Positions 43,199-51,543 of a stretch of DNA of 57,709 bases are shown one piece after another. Positions within the stretch are counted from its first letter, which is position 1. Each line of letters starts with the position of its first letter. Both the position numbers and the translations under genes were made by a program. The stretch comes from Planctomycetota bacterium (lineage in GTDB: Bacteria > Planctomycetota > Planctomycetia > Planctomycetales > Planctomycetaceae). The stretch lies in NCBI GenBank assembly GCA_018242525.1, contig JAFEBS010000041.1:1-57709 (forward strand), read 5' to 3'. Under the pieces are notes generated by a model, which worked only from the letters and a program-made list of their open reading frames with translations, was not told the DNA's origin and did not search any database.

Positions 43199-44341
43199 TT
43201 ACTGCAGTACCTGGACTTGAACCCGCGATCCAACGGGCAACTTGGGCCACAGTTTCCCGGCGGGTTCAACCTTCACTTCGACCTGCGAATCGGTCAGTGG
43301 AATCCGCTGATCCGCGGGGATCGCATGGGGTGGAATCTCCGACACCAGGCCGATGCGGCGCTGATTTCCGGGAAACACCAGTTCCACCCGTGTACCCGGC
43401 TGCAGTTTTGTGGCTGCGGACGACGGAATGTACGCGATCAAATGACGGCGTTCATCGTCCAGCAATTCGACCAGGGGATCGCCCGGTTGAACCATGTCGC
43501 CTGGACGATGGTGGATTGTTCCCACGATCCCATGAGCCGGGCTGACAACGCTCAGGGCTTCGCACTGTCTTTCCAGACCAGACAACTCCTCACGGGCACG
43601 TTCAATCCGGGTCTCCACCAGGTTCACTCCAGCGGACACCCTGACTTTGTCGGGAAGTTCCTGCTCCAGTTTCCTCAGGCGGTCCAATTGCTGTTCGCAC
43701 AATGCCAGTTGAGCCGTCAATGCCTCCGCCGCCACTGCAGCGGCGTCCTCTTTCAGGATGGCCTGCAGACGGCGTTCGTCCGCGAACGGCGAATCAACGG
43801 CAACTGATCGAACCGGCAGGATGGCCTCGGTCAGCTCGGACGATCCCTGCAGATTCTTGAGATAGTCCTGCCATGCCAACTGTTCGACCTGCCTGGAAGT
43901 CCGCTCTTGAGTGACGGTGGAAACCTTCATTTGCGTCTGAAAGATCTCGCCATTCAGTTCACGCTTCCGCCATTCCAGTTCCACATCGGCTTTCGCCTGC
44001 ACCCGCTTCAGATCCGCAGTCAACTCGACCAATTCCCGTCGCTGATTGGCGATTTGTGCCAGCAACTGGTCGTCCGTCAATTGCGCCAGCTTGTCACCCG
44101 GAACAACACGCTGACCAGGAATCAGCACCACTTCTTGAATTCGAGTTGCCCGTTCCGCGGTGATGGTCGTGGTCAGGGACCGCAACGTTCCGCTGTAAGA
44201 GACTGAACCGCGACCATCCAGCAGTTTGGCAGCGCCGATTCCGGCGGCCAGTGACGCTGCGCACAGGATCAGCAGTCGTCGCGAAGAAACCCGGGGTGCC
44301 GGGACATTCGCACAACCGCTGGGAACATCGTTGGAACTCAT
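43199..44341 (-). CDS. HlyD-family membrane fusion protein
   Basis: 380 residues from the ATG at 44341; the longer frame begins with TTG and is unlikely. An N-terminal helix (RLLILCAASLAAGIGAA) anchors it. Two long coiled-coil stretches follow ('LIANQRRELVELTADLKRVQA', 'ALTAQLALCEQQLDRLRKLEQELPDKV') on either side of a biotinyl/lipoyl-like segment ('VVLIPGQRVVPGDKLAQL', 'PAHGIVGTIHHRPGDMVQPGDPLVELLDD'). It would join an ABC, MFS or RND pump to an outer-membrane channel. No transporter gene is adjacent in this window, so its partner is unknown. Confidence 0.85.
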   Translation of the reverse strand: MSSNDVPSGCANVPAPRVSSRRLLILCAASLAAGIGAAKLLDGRGSVSYSGTLRSLTTTITAERATRIQEVVLIPGQRVVPGDKLAQLTDDQLLAQIANQRRELVELTADLKRVQAKADVELEWRKRELNGEIFQTQMKVSTVTQERTSRQVEQLAWQDYLKNLQGSSELTEAILPVRSVAVDSPFADERRLQAILKEDAAAVAAEALTAQLALCEQQLDRLRKLEQELPDKVRVSAGVNLVETRIERAREELSGLERQCEALSVVSPAHGIVGTIHHRPGDMVQPGDPLVELLDDERRHLIAYIPSSAATKLQPGTRVELVFPGNQRRIGLVSEIPPHAIPADQRIPLTDSQVEVKVEPAGKLWPKLPVGSRVQVQVLQ

Positions 44342-44656
44342 GTGGGATCCGATGGCGGTGAGCCCAGGTACGACCCGGTCCCACCTTGCACTGGTGACAA
44401 CTCCTGCCCTCAATCAGCAACAGCCGATCGAACCTGACAGCACTCTTGGCGGCACGTTTGCGTGTGATCCTATATCGGATCGGCTGTCAGGGGGGATCGA
44501 GTTCGGTCTGAGTGGGGTCGTCACGGCGGGAACCAGCGAACCAACTGGCACAATCGGAAACTTCGTCACAGTTTGACAATTCGGAGTTCCGCTTGACCCA
44601 CCTTTCCAGTCCGGCAGGATTGGCCGCTCGTTTCGTTTGCAAACACTCCGATGCGT
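44342..44656. other. intergenic region with two overlapping inverted repeats
   Basis: The 315-base gap holds CAGCCGATC/GATCGGCTG (44421-44429 and 44478-44486) and CCTGACAGC/GCTGTCAGG (44433-44441 and 44483-44491), which overlap on the right side and could form alternative hairpins. No coding sequence was found. A role in regulating the adaptor gene on the minus strand is possible but unproven. Confidence 0.45.
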
Positions 44657-45307
44657 TCAATCGAATTTTGACTTCACCGACGCATCGCCCAGAACCACCA
44701 GCGACCAGATGCCGATCGGCAGGCCGATCAGGCAACAGGGTGAAAAGCACGGGATCATCGCCAGAATGGACGCGGTCATTGCCAGTCCATAATTCGTCAG
44801 ATTCTTCATTTTCAGCGCGCCAATCGCGACCAGGGTCGTCGAGCCAGCCACCAACAGACCGGCCACCACGACTCCAGCCATCTCGGCAGGTCCTTTGTCC
44901 CCCGCGGCAAGCTGAAACACAAACGCCACAGCCTGGATTAATCCACCAATGATCGCACAAACGAGCAGACCAATCGCGGGCCCCTGGACCCGGTCGCGCG
45001 CGCCGGAACTTCGTCGACCGCCCTTTTTCTTCTTCTTGCTGCCCCCCTCACCACAGTAGGGGCACTTGATCTTATTGGCGGGCTTTTCCTCTCCGCAGGC
45101 AGGGCACGTGACCGTGCCTGAATCCGCCGCGTCCCAGTCTTCCGCATCATCGTCTTTCGCGGCATCGTCATAGAATTCGGGTTCACTCGGTGGCGCGGGG
45201 ATGGTCAGCAGGCCTTCACATCCCGGACACTTCACCTTCTTACCTGCCTTGGAGTCGTCCGCTTTCAGCGTCTTGCCACAGAACTCACATTCGAACCGAA
45301 TTGTCAT
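44657..45307 (-). CDS. zinc-ribbon membrane protein, paralogue A
   Basis: 216 residues. The N-terminal 30 residues form a zinc ribbon ('FECEFCGKTLKADDSKAGKK' then 'CPGCEGLL'). After an acidic linker (DDDAEDWD) comes a second CxxC module ('CPACGEEKP', 'CPYCGEGG') and a Lys-rich stretch. Four membrane helices follow ('GLLVCAIIGGLIQAVAFVF', 'GVVVAGLLVAGSTTLVAIGA', and two more up to 'IGIWSLVVL'). The start is nearly identical to that of the gene at 45434. The two are tandem duplicates with different membrane domains. Zinc sensing or protein-protein contact is possible; there is no direct evidence. Confidence 0.8.
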   Translation of the reverse strand: MTIRFECEFCGKTLKADDSKAGKKVKCPGCEGLLTIPAPPSEPEFYDDAAKDDDAEDWDAADSGTVTCPACGEEKPANKIKCPYCGEGGSKKKKKGGRRSSGARDRVQGPAIGLLVCAIIGGLIQAVAFVFQLAAGDKGPAEMAGVVVAGLLVAGSTTLVAIGALKMKNLTNYGLAMTASILAMIPCFSPCCLIGLPIGIWSLVVLGDASVKSKFD

Positions 45308-45345
45308 TGATTCTTCCCTCAGAGATTACCGGACGATGAACTGGG

Positions 45346-45437
45346 GGCCGTGGAAAACGAGGTCTGACCCTTGGAAGGGCAATGGATACACCTTGCAAAC
45401 CGCAGAGGGTCAGCCCCCCTTTTCCACAGGTGGCTAG
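45346..45437. repeat. palindromic element copy 3
   Basis: Left arm CCGTGGAAAACGAGGTCTGA starts at 45348; the right arm GGGTCAGCCCCCCTTTTCCA ends near 45430, with CTAG at 45434-45437. The inner loop (TTGGAAGGGCAATGGATACA) resembles that of copy 1 (TTTGGAGGGCAGTCGATTTA), showing common descent. The CTAG end contains the TAG stop codon of the upstream minus-strand gene. It separates the two tandem zinc-ribbon genes. Confidence 0.75.
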
Positions 45438-46159
45438 GAAATGTCAACGACATAGGTTCCAGCGATCCGATCATGCAAACACCGATGCTCGTCACCAAAC
45501 ACCATCAGGACATCGATCAGCGAGTACAGACTGCAAATCGTGCCCAGTATTTGATTGACCACGCCACGCAGCAGAAATGTCTTGACGAATCCCGCCGGTA
45601 CTCGTTCTTCGTAGTCAAAAATCTGAGTTTTCACCAGAAACTTGCCAATCGATTGGCTGCGCGTCAACAACAAATAGATCTGCAGGACGACAAGTGCCAT
45701 GATTCCCACCAGCAGCAGCAGAACACCAATGCCAGCCAGCGTGGAATCATCGCCATCACCCGAGGCGATCAACAAACCGAGCCCCGGCCCCACAACAACA
45801 ATCGCTGCAACAGAGTCGGCAATTGCTCCCAGCAGTCGCTTGACGGGTGTCGCCAGCGGATACTTTTTCTTTTTGGCTTTCGGTCCATCGCCACAGTACG
45901 GGCAGACCTTGGCCCGGCGGGGCTTTGGCTCTCCGCACATCGCGCACGCGACCATCTTTGACCGCGGTTCTGACTCCCGCTCCTCGGCTCCATCATCGTC
46001 GGATGCGTCATCCCCAGAATCATAAACCTCGGGTTCATTCTGCGGTTCTGGAATCGTCAGCAGTCCCTCGCACTCAGGACACTTCACCTTTTTGCCGGCC
46101 TTGGAATCGTCCGCCTTTAACGTCTTCCCGCAAAACTGGCAGTCAAAACGAATCGTCAT
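45434..46159 (-). CDS. zinc-ribbon RDD-family membrane protein, paralogue B
   Basis: 241 residues. The N-terminal half repeats the layout of the neighbour at 44657: 'FDCQFCGKTLKADDSKAGKK', 'CPECEGLL', an acidic linker and a second pair 'CAMCGEPKP' and 'CPYCGDGP'. The C-terminal half is an RDD domain: 'PVKRLLGAIADSVAAIVVVGPG', further helices, and 'SIGKFLVKTQIFDYE', 'LMVFGDEHRCLHDRIAGTYVV' (the family's end motif). RDD proteins are multi-pass membrane proteins of uncertain role, some with Na+/H+ exchange activity. Its TAG stop lies in the end of the palindromic element copy 3. Confidence 0.82.
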   Translation of the reverse strand: MTIRFDCQFCGKTLKADDSKAGKKVKCPECEGLLTIPEPQNEPEVYDSGDDASDDDGAEERESEPRSKMVACAMCGEPKPRRAKVCPYCGDGPKAKKKKYPLATPVKRLLGAIADSVAAIVVVGPGLGLLIASGDGDDSTLAGIGVLLLLVGIMALVVLQIYLLLTRSQSIGKFLVKTQIFDYEERVPAGFVKTFLLRGVVNQILGTICSLYSLIDVLMVFGDEHRCLHDRIAGTYVVDIS

Positions 46160-46350
46160 GGATTTCCCAACAAATGCGTGGCCCAGACAACGTGTCAGAA
46201 TTTCGACGAAATTGTGACGTGAGTGCCTGCGTGGCTCAATCGTACCGCGAACGTTCCGAACAATTTCAGACCAAGTTTGCAGCCGTCATCAAGAGGCTTG
46301 CCACCCTGGGATCTCCACAGTATTCCTTACCGTCGAAGCCCTTGTACGAA

Positions 46351-48138
46351 ATGCACTTTGATGGGAATCGTTTGGAAATGGACCAATTCGATCCGTATCA
46401 CAAATGGCTGGGAATCCCCAGCGCCGAACAACCACCGAATCACTACCGCCTGCTGGGGATTACGCTCTTTGAAGCCGACCCCGAAGTCATTGAAGCGGCG
46501 GCTGATCGCCAGATGAAGTACGTTTCTCAGTGCGCAACCGGCAACTATCTTGCGCTCTCCCAGAAGTTGTTGAACGAACTGTCGACAGCCCGGGTGTGCC
46601 TGCTGGTTCCCGCCAGGAAACAAGCCTATGACGCTGACTTGAAGGCGAACCTCAACGAGGCACAGCGGATTGAGTATTCGATGATTCCGGTCCCGCTGAG
46701 CGAACCCACACCGAACGTCTCCGAAACGGTGCCGCCTGTCACTGCTGTGCAGGTTCGTCGTTCGCAGCCGAAGAAACGTCAACCACCCAAATCCCCTCAA
46801 ACCACGGCCGCTGCCGTAAGGCAAAAACGACCGCCGGGAATGATCCTTGGGATTTCCGCGATCCTGCTGTGTGCCATCGGCCTCCCATTCCTGTCGGGTT
46901 GGCTCGGCACTTCGAAAGGCCAACCGGTCCATCCAATCCCCAGCGAGTCGGTCCATTCCCAAACTCCAATCGCCGAGCCGCAGACATCTGACGCACCACC
47001 GGTTCATGAGCAACCTCGCCTGGACCCCCGAGCGCAAATGGCACTCGACAATGCCAGACCTCCCCTGGCGCCGACAGATGCACAAAACCTGCTTGAGACA
47101 CTCATTCAGATCGCCAACGAGGCCGTCACGAACGAGAACCCTGGCAGTGCGGCCGAAGTGATGACCGCGGCCGCGATACGATTTCGCGACCTGAACTGCA
47201 AGGTGCAGCAGGAGGATGCTGAGTTTCTGGCCCGGCAGTTCATGGAAATACGCGACGCCTTCGCTTTGGCTCGGAATGCACGCGACAAGCTGCAGACGAA
47301 CCCCGATGATCCCGCCGCCAATCTGGCCTGGGGCCTGTTTGTCTGCTTCTACAAGCAGGACTGGGCCAGCGGATTGCCTTTGCTGGCCAAATCCAATGAC
47401 CCGGTCTGGGAACCGCTCGCGCTGCGCGAACTGGCGCGTCCCACGACCGACGACGAATGGCTGGCACACGGCGATGCGTGGTATGACGCGGGTGTGGCCA
47501 AATCGCATCGCATTCGCATTCTCACATCCCTGCAGGCCGACAAAGCGTGGCAGCAGGCCCTGGCAATCACCACTGCCGCACGTCTTCAGGACATTGAACA
47601 ACAGGTGAATCTGCGAACGATCAAGTTGTTTGGCGATTCATTTGTGGTGACCACCGAGCGTTCGATGGGAGCAACTGTGGCCGCGAGCGAACCGTATTCG
47701 CCGACCGATGCCTTTACGATTGAATTCTGGGTTTCAACCCGTTTCAACGGTCCCCTCCTCTCCAAGCGGATCGGAGGAGATCCCAGCTTTATCCTGCATC
47801 TCCCCAATGGAGTTCCCAACCTGAGTGTAGCCATCGGCGGCGGGGAACGGGGTAGTGGAGGGGGAGCAGCCATCAACGATGGGAACTGGCATCATCTGGC
47901 CCTGGTAAAACGCGGCCAGACCGCGACGTTGTTTGTGGACGGTCGTCAGACGGTTCAGACCGATGAGCCCACCAACATGGACTCGGCCGATCCCTGGAGG
48001 CTGGGAATCTCACACAATCGCCCGTCACTCGCAGGGAGATTTGGCGGAATCCGGATCTCAAAAACCGTCCGCTACGATGGACCGTTTACGCCGGCGAAGG
48101 TCCACTTGAAGGACAAAGACACGCTGCTTCCCAAGTAA
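46351..48138 (+). CDS. planctomycete membrane protein with J-like N-terminal and LamG C-terminal domains
   Basis: 595 residues from the ATG at 46351; 46378 is also a good candidate, and the frame to 45847 overlaps the divergent gene. Residues about 12-110 form the planctomycete domain 'DPYHKWLGIPSAEQPPNHYRLLGI' to 'LLNELSTARVCLLVPARKQAYD', which reads like a divergent DnaJ-type helical bundle. A basic stretch and one membrane helix follow (ILGISAILLCAIGLPFLSGW). Then comes a Pro-rich, TPR-like helical region, and from about residue 455 a LamG/concanavalin-like domain ('FTIEFWVSTRFNGPLLSKR', 'GNWHHLALVKRGQTATLFVDG'). The domain order suggests a link between cytoplasm and an external carbohydrate. 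Function is unknown. Confidence 0.78.
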   Translation: MHFDGNRLEMDQFDPYHKWLGIPSAEQPPNHYRLLGITLFEADPEVIEAAADRQMKYVSQCATGNYLALSQKLLNELSTARVCLLVPARKQAYDADLKANLNEAQRIEYSMIPVPLSEPTPNVSETVPPVTAVQVRRSQPKKRQPPKSPQTTAAAVRQKRPPGMILGISAILLCAIGLPFLSGWLGTSKGQPVHPIPSESVHSQTPIAEPQTSDAPPVHEQPRLDPRAQMALDNARPPLAPTDAQNLLETLIQIANEAVTNENPGSAAEVMTAAAIRFRDLNCKVQQEDAEFLARQFMEIRDAFALARNARDKLQTNPDDPAANLAWGLFVCFYKQDWASGLPLLAKSNDPVWEPLALRELARPTTDDEWLAHGDAWYDAGVAKSHRIRILTSLQADKAWQQALAITTAARLQDIEQQVNLRTIKLFGDSFVVTTERSMGATVAASEPYSPTDAFTIEFWVSTRFNGPLLSKRIGGDPSFILHLPNGVPNLSVAIGGGERGSGGGAAINDGNWHHLALVKRGQTATLFVDGRQTVQTDEPTNMDSADPWRLGISHNRPSLAGRFGGIRISKTVRYDGPFTPAKVHLKDKDTLLPK

Positions 48139-48149
48139 CCAGTGTCGGC

Positions 48150-49787
48150 TCATTCCAGGTCCGGAGCGAATTCACGCAGCCGCCCCAGCCAGATCACGGC
48201 GTGCTTTTCCGGTGGCTTTCCTGCCTTGGATACGCGTGAGTAGACGCCGATCACGCGATGGCTGCCGTCACACACGGGACTGCCCGACCAGTTCTCGGCA
48301 GCAAGACCGTCAGGGAACGTCATCGTCAACATCAGCGTGCTGTCCGACTTCACCGCCCCACCCTGTGGACAACGTCGCTCGCCGGGAGGACCGGCAAGCG
48401 TCGTCGAACTGGCTTGATAGTCGCTCTCGGGAAAGGGAAATCCAACCATGACGTACTCAATCCTGGAGACATCCGGCAGATCACCGGAATCCATGTCCAG
48501 GGTCGATGGTAATCGCTCTCCAGACGCAACATCCAGGACGCCGACATCAAACCGCGACTGGGCCGAATTGGAACGGACCAGCTTTTCTTCCGGAGGAACC
48601 ACATCTTCTTCATTCGTTTTGAGGGGCTTGCCGGCGGCAGCAGCGTCCAATTGTTCGTGGGCCAGCATTTCACGCTCTTTCGCCTGTCGATAGGCAGCGT
48701 GGACGCGTGCCCCCTTGATGGAGACCGGCTGTTTCAGCGACGGGTTGGAAACGACAACCGTCAATCCTTTCCCTTGCAATTCCTCCACCGCCAACGCCAC
48801 GGCACCGCTGGTCACCAGGGATCGTCGTGATGCCGCCCACGCTGTCCCCAGCCGGAAATAGTGGTCGGCTTCCGGGTGCTTCGCAAAGACGGCGTACACG
48901 GCATCGCGCACCGCCTGTGGTGTTTCAGTAGCGTCGTTGGGAGTGGCGGGACTGACTGGTGGAATCGCGGGCGACGTGGTCTCCGGGGGCTTGCTGGCAA
49001 CCTTTGTCTCCGTGGGTTTCGGTGCCGGTTTCGTCCGGGGTGGACCAATCGATTCGGGCACGGGATCCGGTTTGCTGGTTGGATTCGGATCACCCACACC
49101 GCCAGCCACTGTAGCGGGGGGCTGGACAAGAGTCGTCGCCGGGACGGGATCAGGGTTCGATGGCAGCAGCGGCACACGACGCGGTCGTCCAAGCTGCCAA
49201 CCTCCGACAGCAACAATCAACAAAACCACTCCGAGGACGATCTTGAGTACCAACCCCCTCGGCAGCCCGGACCGACGGGGCCGCGGCAAATCCCCACCGT
49301 AACTGCTGGTCCCCAATCGCGGCAGTGGTCGCACTCCCACAGATCCGTCCTCGGATTTCCCCGCAGAAGCGACGTCGTCCAATTCAACCACGTTCTTCAG
49401 CGACGGCACGACCATCGATTTCGGCTGGGAACGAGGCCGCGATTCTGATGTCGGCGGATCGGCATCCAGGGTGGCCCGGACGGAAACCGTTCGCCTGGAC
49501 GCGGCATCCGGTTCAAACACGATCTCTGGAGCGGTATCCGTCAAATAGATCACATCACCGGGGTTCAGCCAATGCATTCGTGCCGATGGCTGATCGCCGA
49601 CACGAATGAATGCCGCCTCACGGACTTCAACAATCCAGCGGCCGGCGATCTTGCGGATCACCGCGTGCCTGGGTGTCATCTCACCGACTTGGGGAAGTGA
49701 TATCGAACAACCAGGATCACTGCCAAGTACGACGGTGTCCTCGTTGATCTCAACAACCTTCCCGTCAACTTCCAATCGGATGCTCAT
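48150..49787 (-). CDS. FHA-domain membrane protein with trypsin-like pseudoprotease domain
   Basis: 545 residues. An N-terminal FHA domain (about 1-95, 'VVLGSDPGCSISLPQVGEMTPRHAVIRK') has the usual GR replaced by GS. One membrane helix follows (about 182-203). After a Pro/Thr/Lys linker, residues about 300-535 align by eye with the active protease at 51544. There 'GIVITNRHVVE' becomes 'SLVTSGAVALAVE', so the catalytic His is replaced by Ala (about residue 329). The Asp region is kept (FDVGVLDV), and the Ser region reads ENWSGSPV. It is therefore probably an inactive receptor or regulator. It lies downstream of the Hsp70-like gene on the same strand. Confidence 0.75.
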   Translation of the reverse strand: MSIRLEVDGKVVEINEDTVVLGSDPGCSISLPQVGEMTPRHAVIRKIAGRWIVEVREAAFIRVGDQPSARMHWLNPGDVIYLTDTAPEIVFEPDAASRRTVSVRATLDADPPTSESRPRSQPKSMVVPSLKNVVELDDVASAGKSEDGSVGVRPLPRLGTSSYGGDLPRPRRSGLPRGLVLKIVLGVVLLIVAVGGWQLGRPRRVPLLPSNPDPVPATTLVQPPATVAGGVGDPNPTSKPDPVPESIGPPRTKPAPKPTETKVASKPPETTSPAIPPVSPATPNDATETPQAVRDAVYAVFAKHPEADHYFRLGTAWAASRRSLVTSGAVALAVEELQGKGLTVVVSNPSLKQPVSIKGARVHAAYRQAKEREMLAHEQLDAAAAGKPLKTNEEDVVPPEEKLVRSNSAQSRFDVGVLDVASGERLPSTLDMDSGDLPDVSRIEYVMVGFPFPESDYQASSTTLAGPPGERRCPQGGAVKSDSTLMLTMTFPDGLAAENWSGSPVCDGSHRVIGVYSRVSKAGKPPEKHAVIWLGRLREFAPDLE

Positions 49788-49871
49788 GCTAACCTTCTAC
49801 TTCCGCACTCCGCGAAACCAGTCCGTCGCGCCAGGCCTGGTCGATTCGCATCCATTTTGAAATCTCCGCAC

Positions 49872-51428
49872 TCAGCGTCCGCGCCCCGCCTTCAACCGGT
49901 CACCCCATTCGTTCAACTTGTCGTCATTCAGTCCGCTGGCCCGCTCAATCGACAGAGTCGCCTTGCGACGGAGTTCGGGCAGTCGTCCCTCCACCTTCAA
50001 TCGACCATTCTCACCATACGTAAAGTACACTTCGACGATCGATCCCGCCGGAAAGTCGGACGGCAGTTCGCGAATGGTGCAGCGACCGATCGGGGTTGAA
50101 TTTCGTCCGGCCCCGTCTCCCCCCTCAATGACATTGATCACGATGCTTTTCTGCCCCACCTTGGCCGTGCGATATCGCTTTCCCTTGGTGACAGGCAAGA
50201 CCGTGTTTCGCGGGATGATGACAGAGTTGACTGAGCGGCCGGTGGCGGGATCCTTGGAAAGAACTCCCAGATCATGCGAACTGACATTGCGAACACGCAT
50301 GGCCGGTTTCGCCGCAGGTTTCCCCGCCGCTGTGGGAACGTCGCGTGCCATCAGCAATCCAGCATACAGTGCCGCGCCATGAGCCACCGCTTCATCCGGT
50401 GACAGGGAACGATCGACCTTCAAGCCCGACTCTTCCTCCAGCATCTTCTGCACCATCGGCATCCGGCTGGAACCGCCGACCAGCAACAGTCGCGTCAGGT
50501 CGGACCATTGCAGCCTGGCTTCCTTCAGCAGGCTGCGAATCGTGAAGCGAGTCCGCTCCAGCAGATCTGCGGTCATTTCTTCAAACTCAGCCCGGGTGAT
50601 CGGCAACCGGATTCCCTGGCCGACATGCTCAAACGTGATCGTGACAGAATCACGCGCCGACAAGCTACGCTTGGCGTCCTCCGCCTCCTTCAGTAAACGC
50701 TGGATTCCGGCAGCGTCCTGGCGAGGATCAAACCCGTGATGCTTGTCACGGAACTTGTCTGCAATATGGTCCGCCAACCGGCGATCCCAGTCGATCCCCC
50801 CCAGATAAACGTCCCCTCCGGTCGCGATCGCGGTGAAATCCGATCCCTCAATCTCCATCAGCGTGACGTCGAATGTGCCGCCGCCCAGATCGTAGACCAG
50901 GATCGTTTCCTTCTGACGGGCTTCACCCTTCGCATCCAGGAATCCGACCTGATACCCGAATGCAATGGCGGCAGCCGTCGGTTCATTGATGATGTCCAGG
51001 ATCTGCAATCCGGCAAGTTGGGCGGCATCCTGTGTTGCCTTGCGGCGCGGTTCATTGAAGAACGCGGGGACCGTCACCACCGCCTTGTCGATCGGCCCCA
51101 GTTTTAACTCGGCATCCCGCTTCAGCTTTTCCAGGATCAGCGACTGTATCACTTCCGGCGGAAGTTGCTCGCCACCCACCTTCTTCGAATAAAACATGCT
51201 GCCCATGTCGCGTTTGGCGAAGTCGGCAATTCGATCGGGTTCCATGCCCGCCGCTTTGACGGCTTCCTTCCCCACCACTGAGGAAGTTCCATCCAGCAAC
51301 ACCACGCTGGGGGTGATCAAGTCGCCCTCGGAATTGGTAATGGTACAGGGGCGGCCGGTCGAATCGAGATAGGCGACAACCGAAAAGGTCGTCCCCAGGT
51401 CAATTCCAATGGGTGTCGAGGCGGGCAT
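49872..51428 (-). CDS. Hsp70-family (DnaK-like) ATPase, shortened C-terminus
   Basis: 518 residues, against about 640 for DnaK. The complete nucleotide-binding domain is present: 'GIDLGTTFSVVAY' (phosphate 1), 'VPAFFNEPRRKATQDAAQLAG', 'INEPTAAAIAFGYQ', 'LVYDLGGGTFDVTLM' (phosphate 2) and 'LLLVGGSSRMPMVQKML'. The substrate-binding beta part remains (residues about 385-500), but the helical lid is missing. It is distinct from housekeeping DnaK: no dnaJ or grpE is near. It lies between the protease gene (upstream) and the FHA pseudoprotease gene (downstream), all on the minus strand with short gaps (116 and 84 bases). Confidence 0.9.
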   Translation of the reverse strand: MPASTPIGIDLGTTFSVVAYLDSTGRPCTITNSEGDLITPSVVLLDGTSSVVGKEAVKAAGMEPDRIADFAKRDMGSMFYSKKVGGEQLPPEVIQSLILEKLKRDAELKLGPIDKAVVTVPAFFNEPRRKATQDAAQLAGLQILDIINEPTAAAIAFGYQVGFLDAKGEARQKETILVYDLGGGTFDVTLMEIEGSDFTAIATGGDVYLGGIDWDRRLADHIADKFRDKHHGFDPRQDAAGIQRLLKEAEDAKRSLSARDSVTITFEHVGQGIRLPITRAEFEEMTADLLERTRFTIRSLLKEARLQWSDLTRLLLVGGSSRMPMVQKMLEEESGLKVDRSLSPDEAVAHGAALYAGLLMARDVPTAAGKPAAKPAMRVRNVSSHDLGVLSKDPATGRSVNSVIIPRNTVLPVTKGKRYRTAKVGQKSIVINVIEGGDGAGRNSTPIGRCTIRELPSDFPAGSIVEVYFTYGENGRLKVEGRLPELRRKATLSIERASGLNDDKLNEWGDRLKAGRGR

Positions 51429-51543
51429 ACTGGTACTCGGCGGGGTTTGTCGTCAATCATCGGAACAAACGAAGCGGTGCCCAACATGGGGGGGGGTTGC
51501 ACCCTTCCGTCGGGATCAGGCGTCTCACGCAGCGCCAATCGCG

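Noticed and set aside
45847..46350. N-terminal extension of the LamG protein
   Set aside because: It overlaps the divergent RDD gene and reads as low-complexity; the family begins near 46351-46378.
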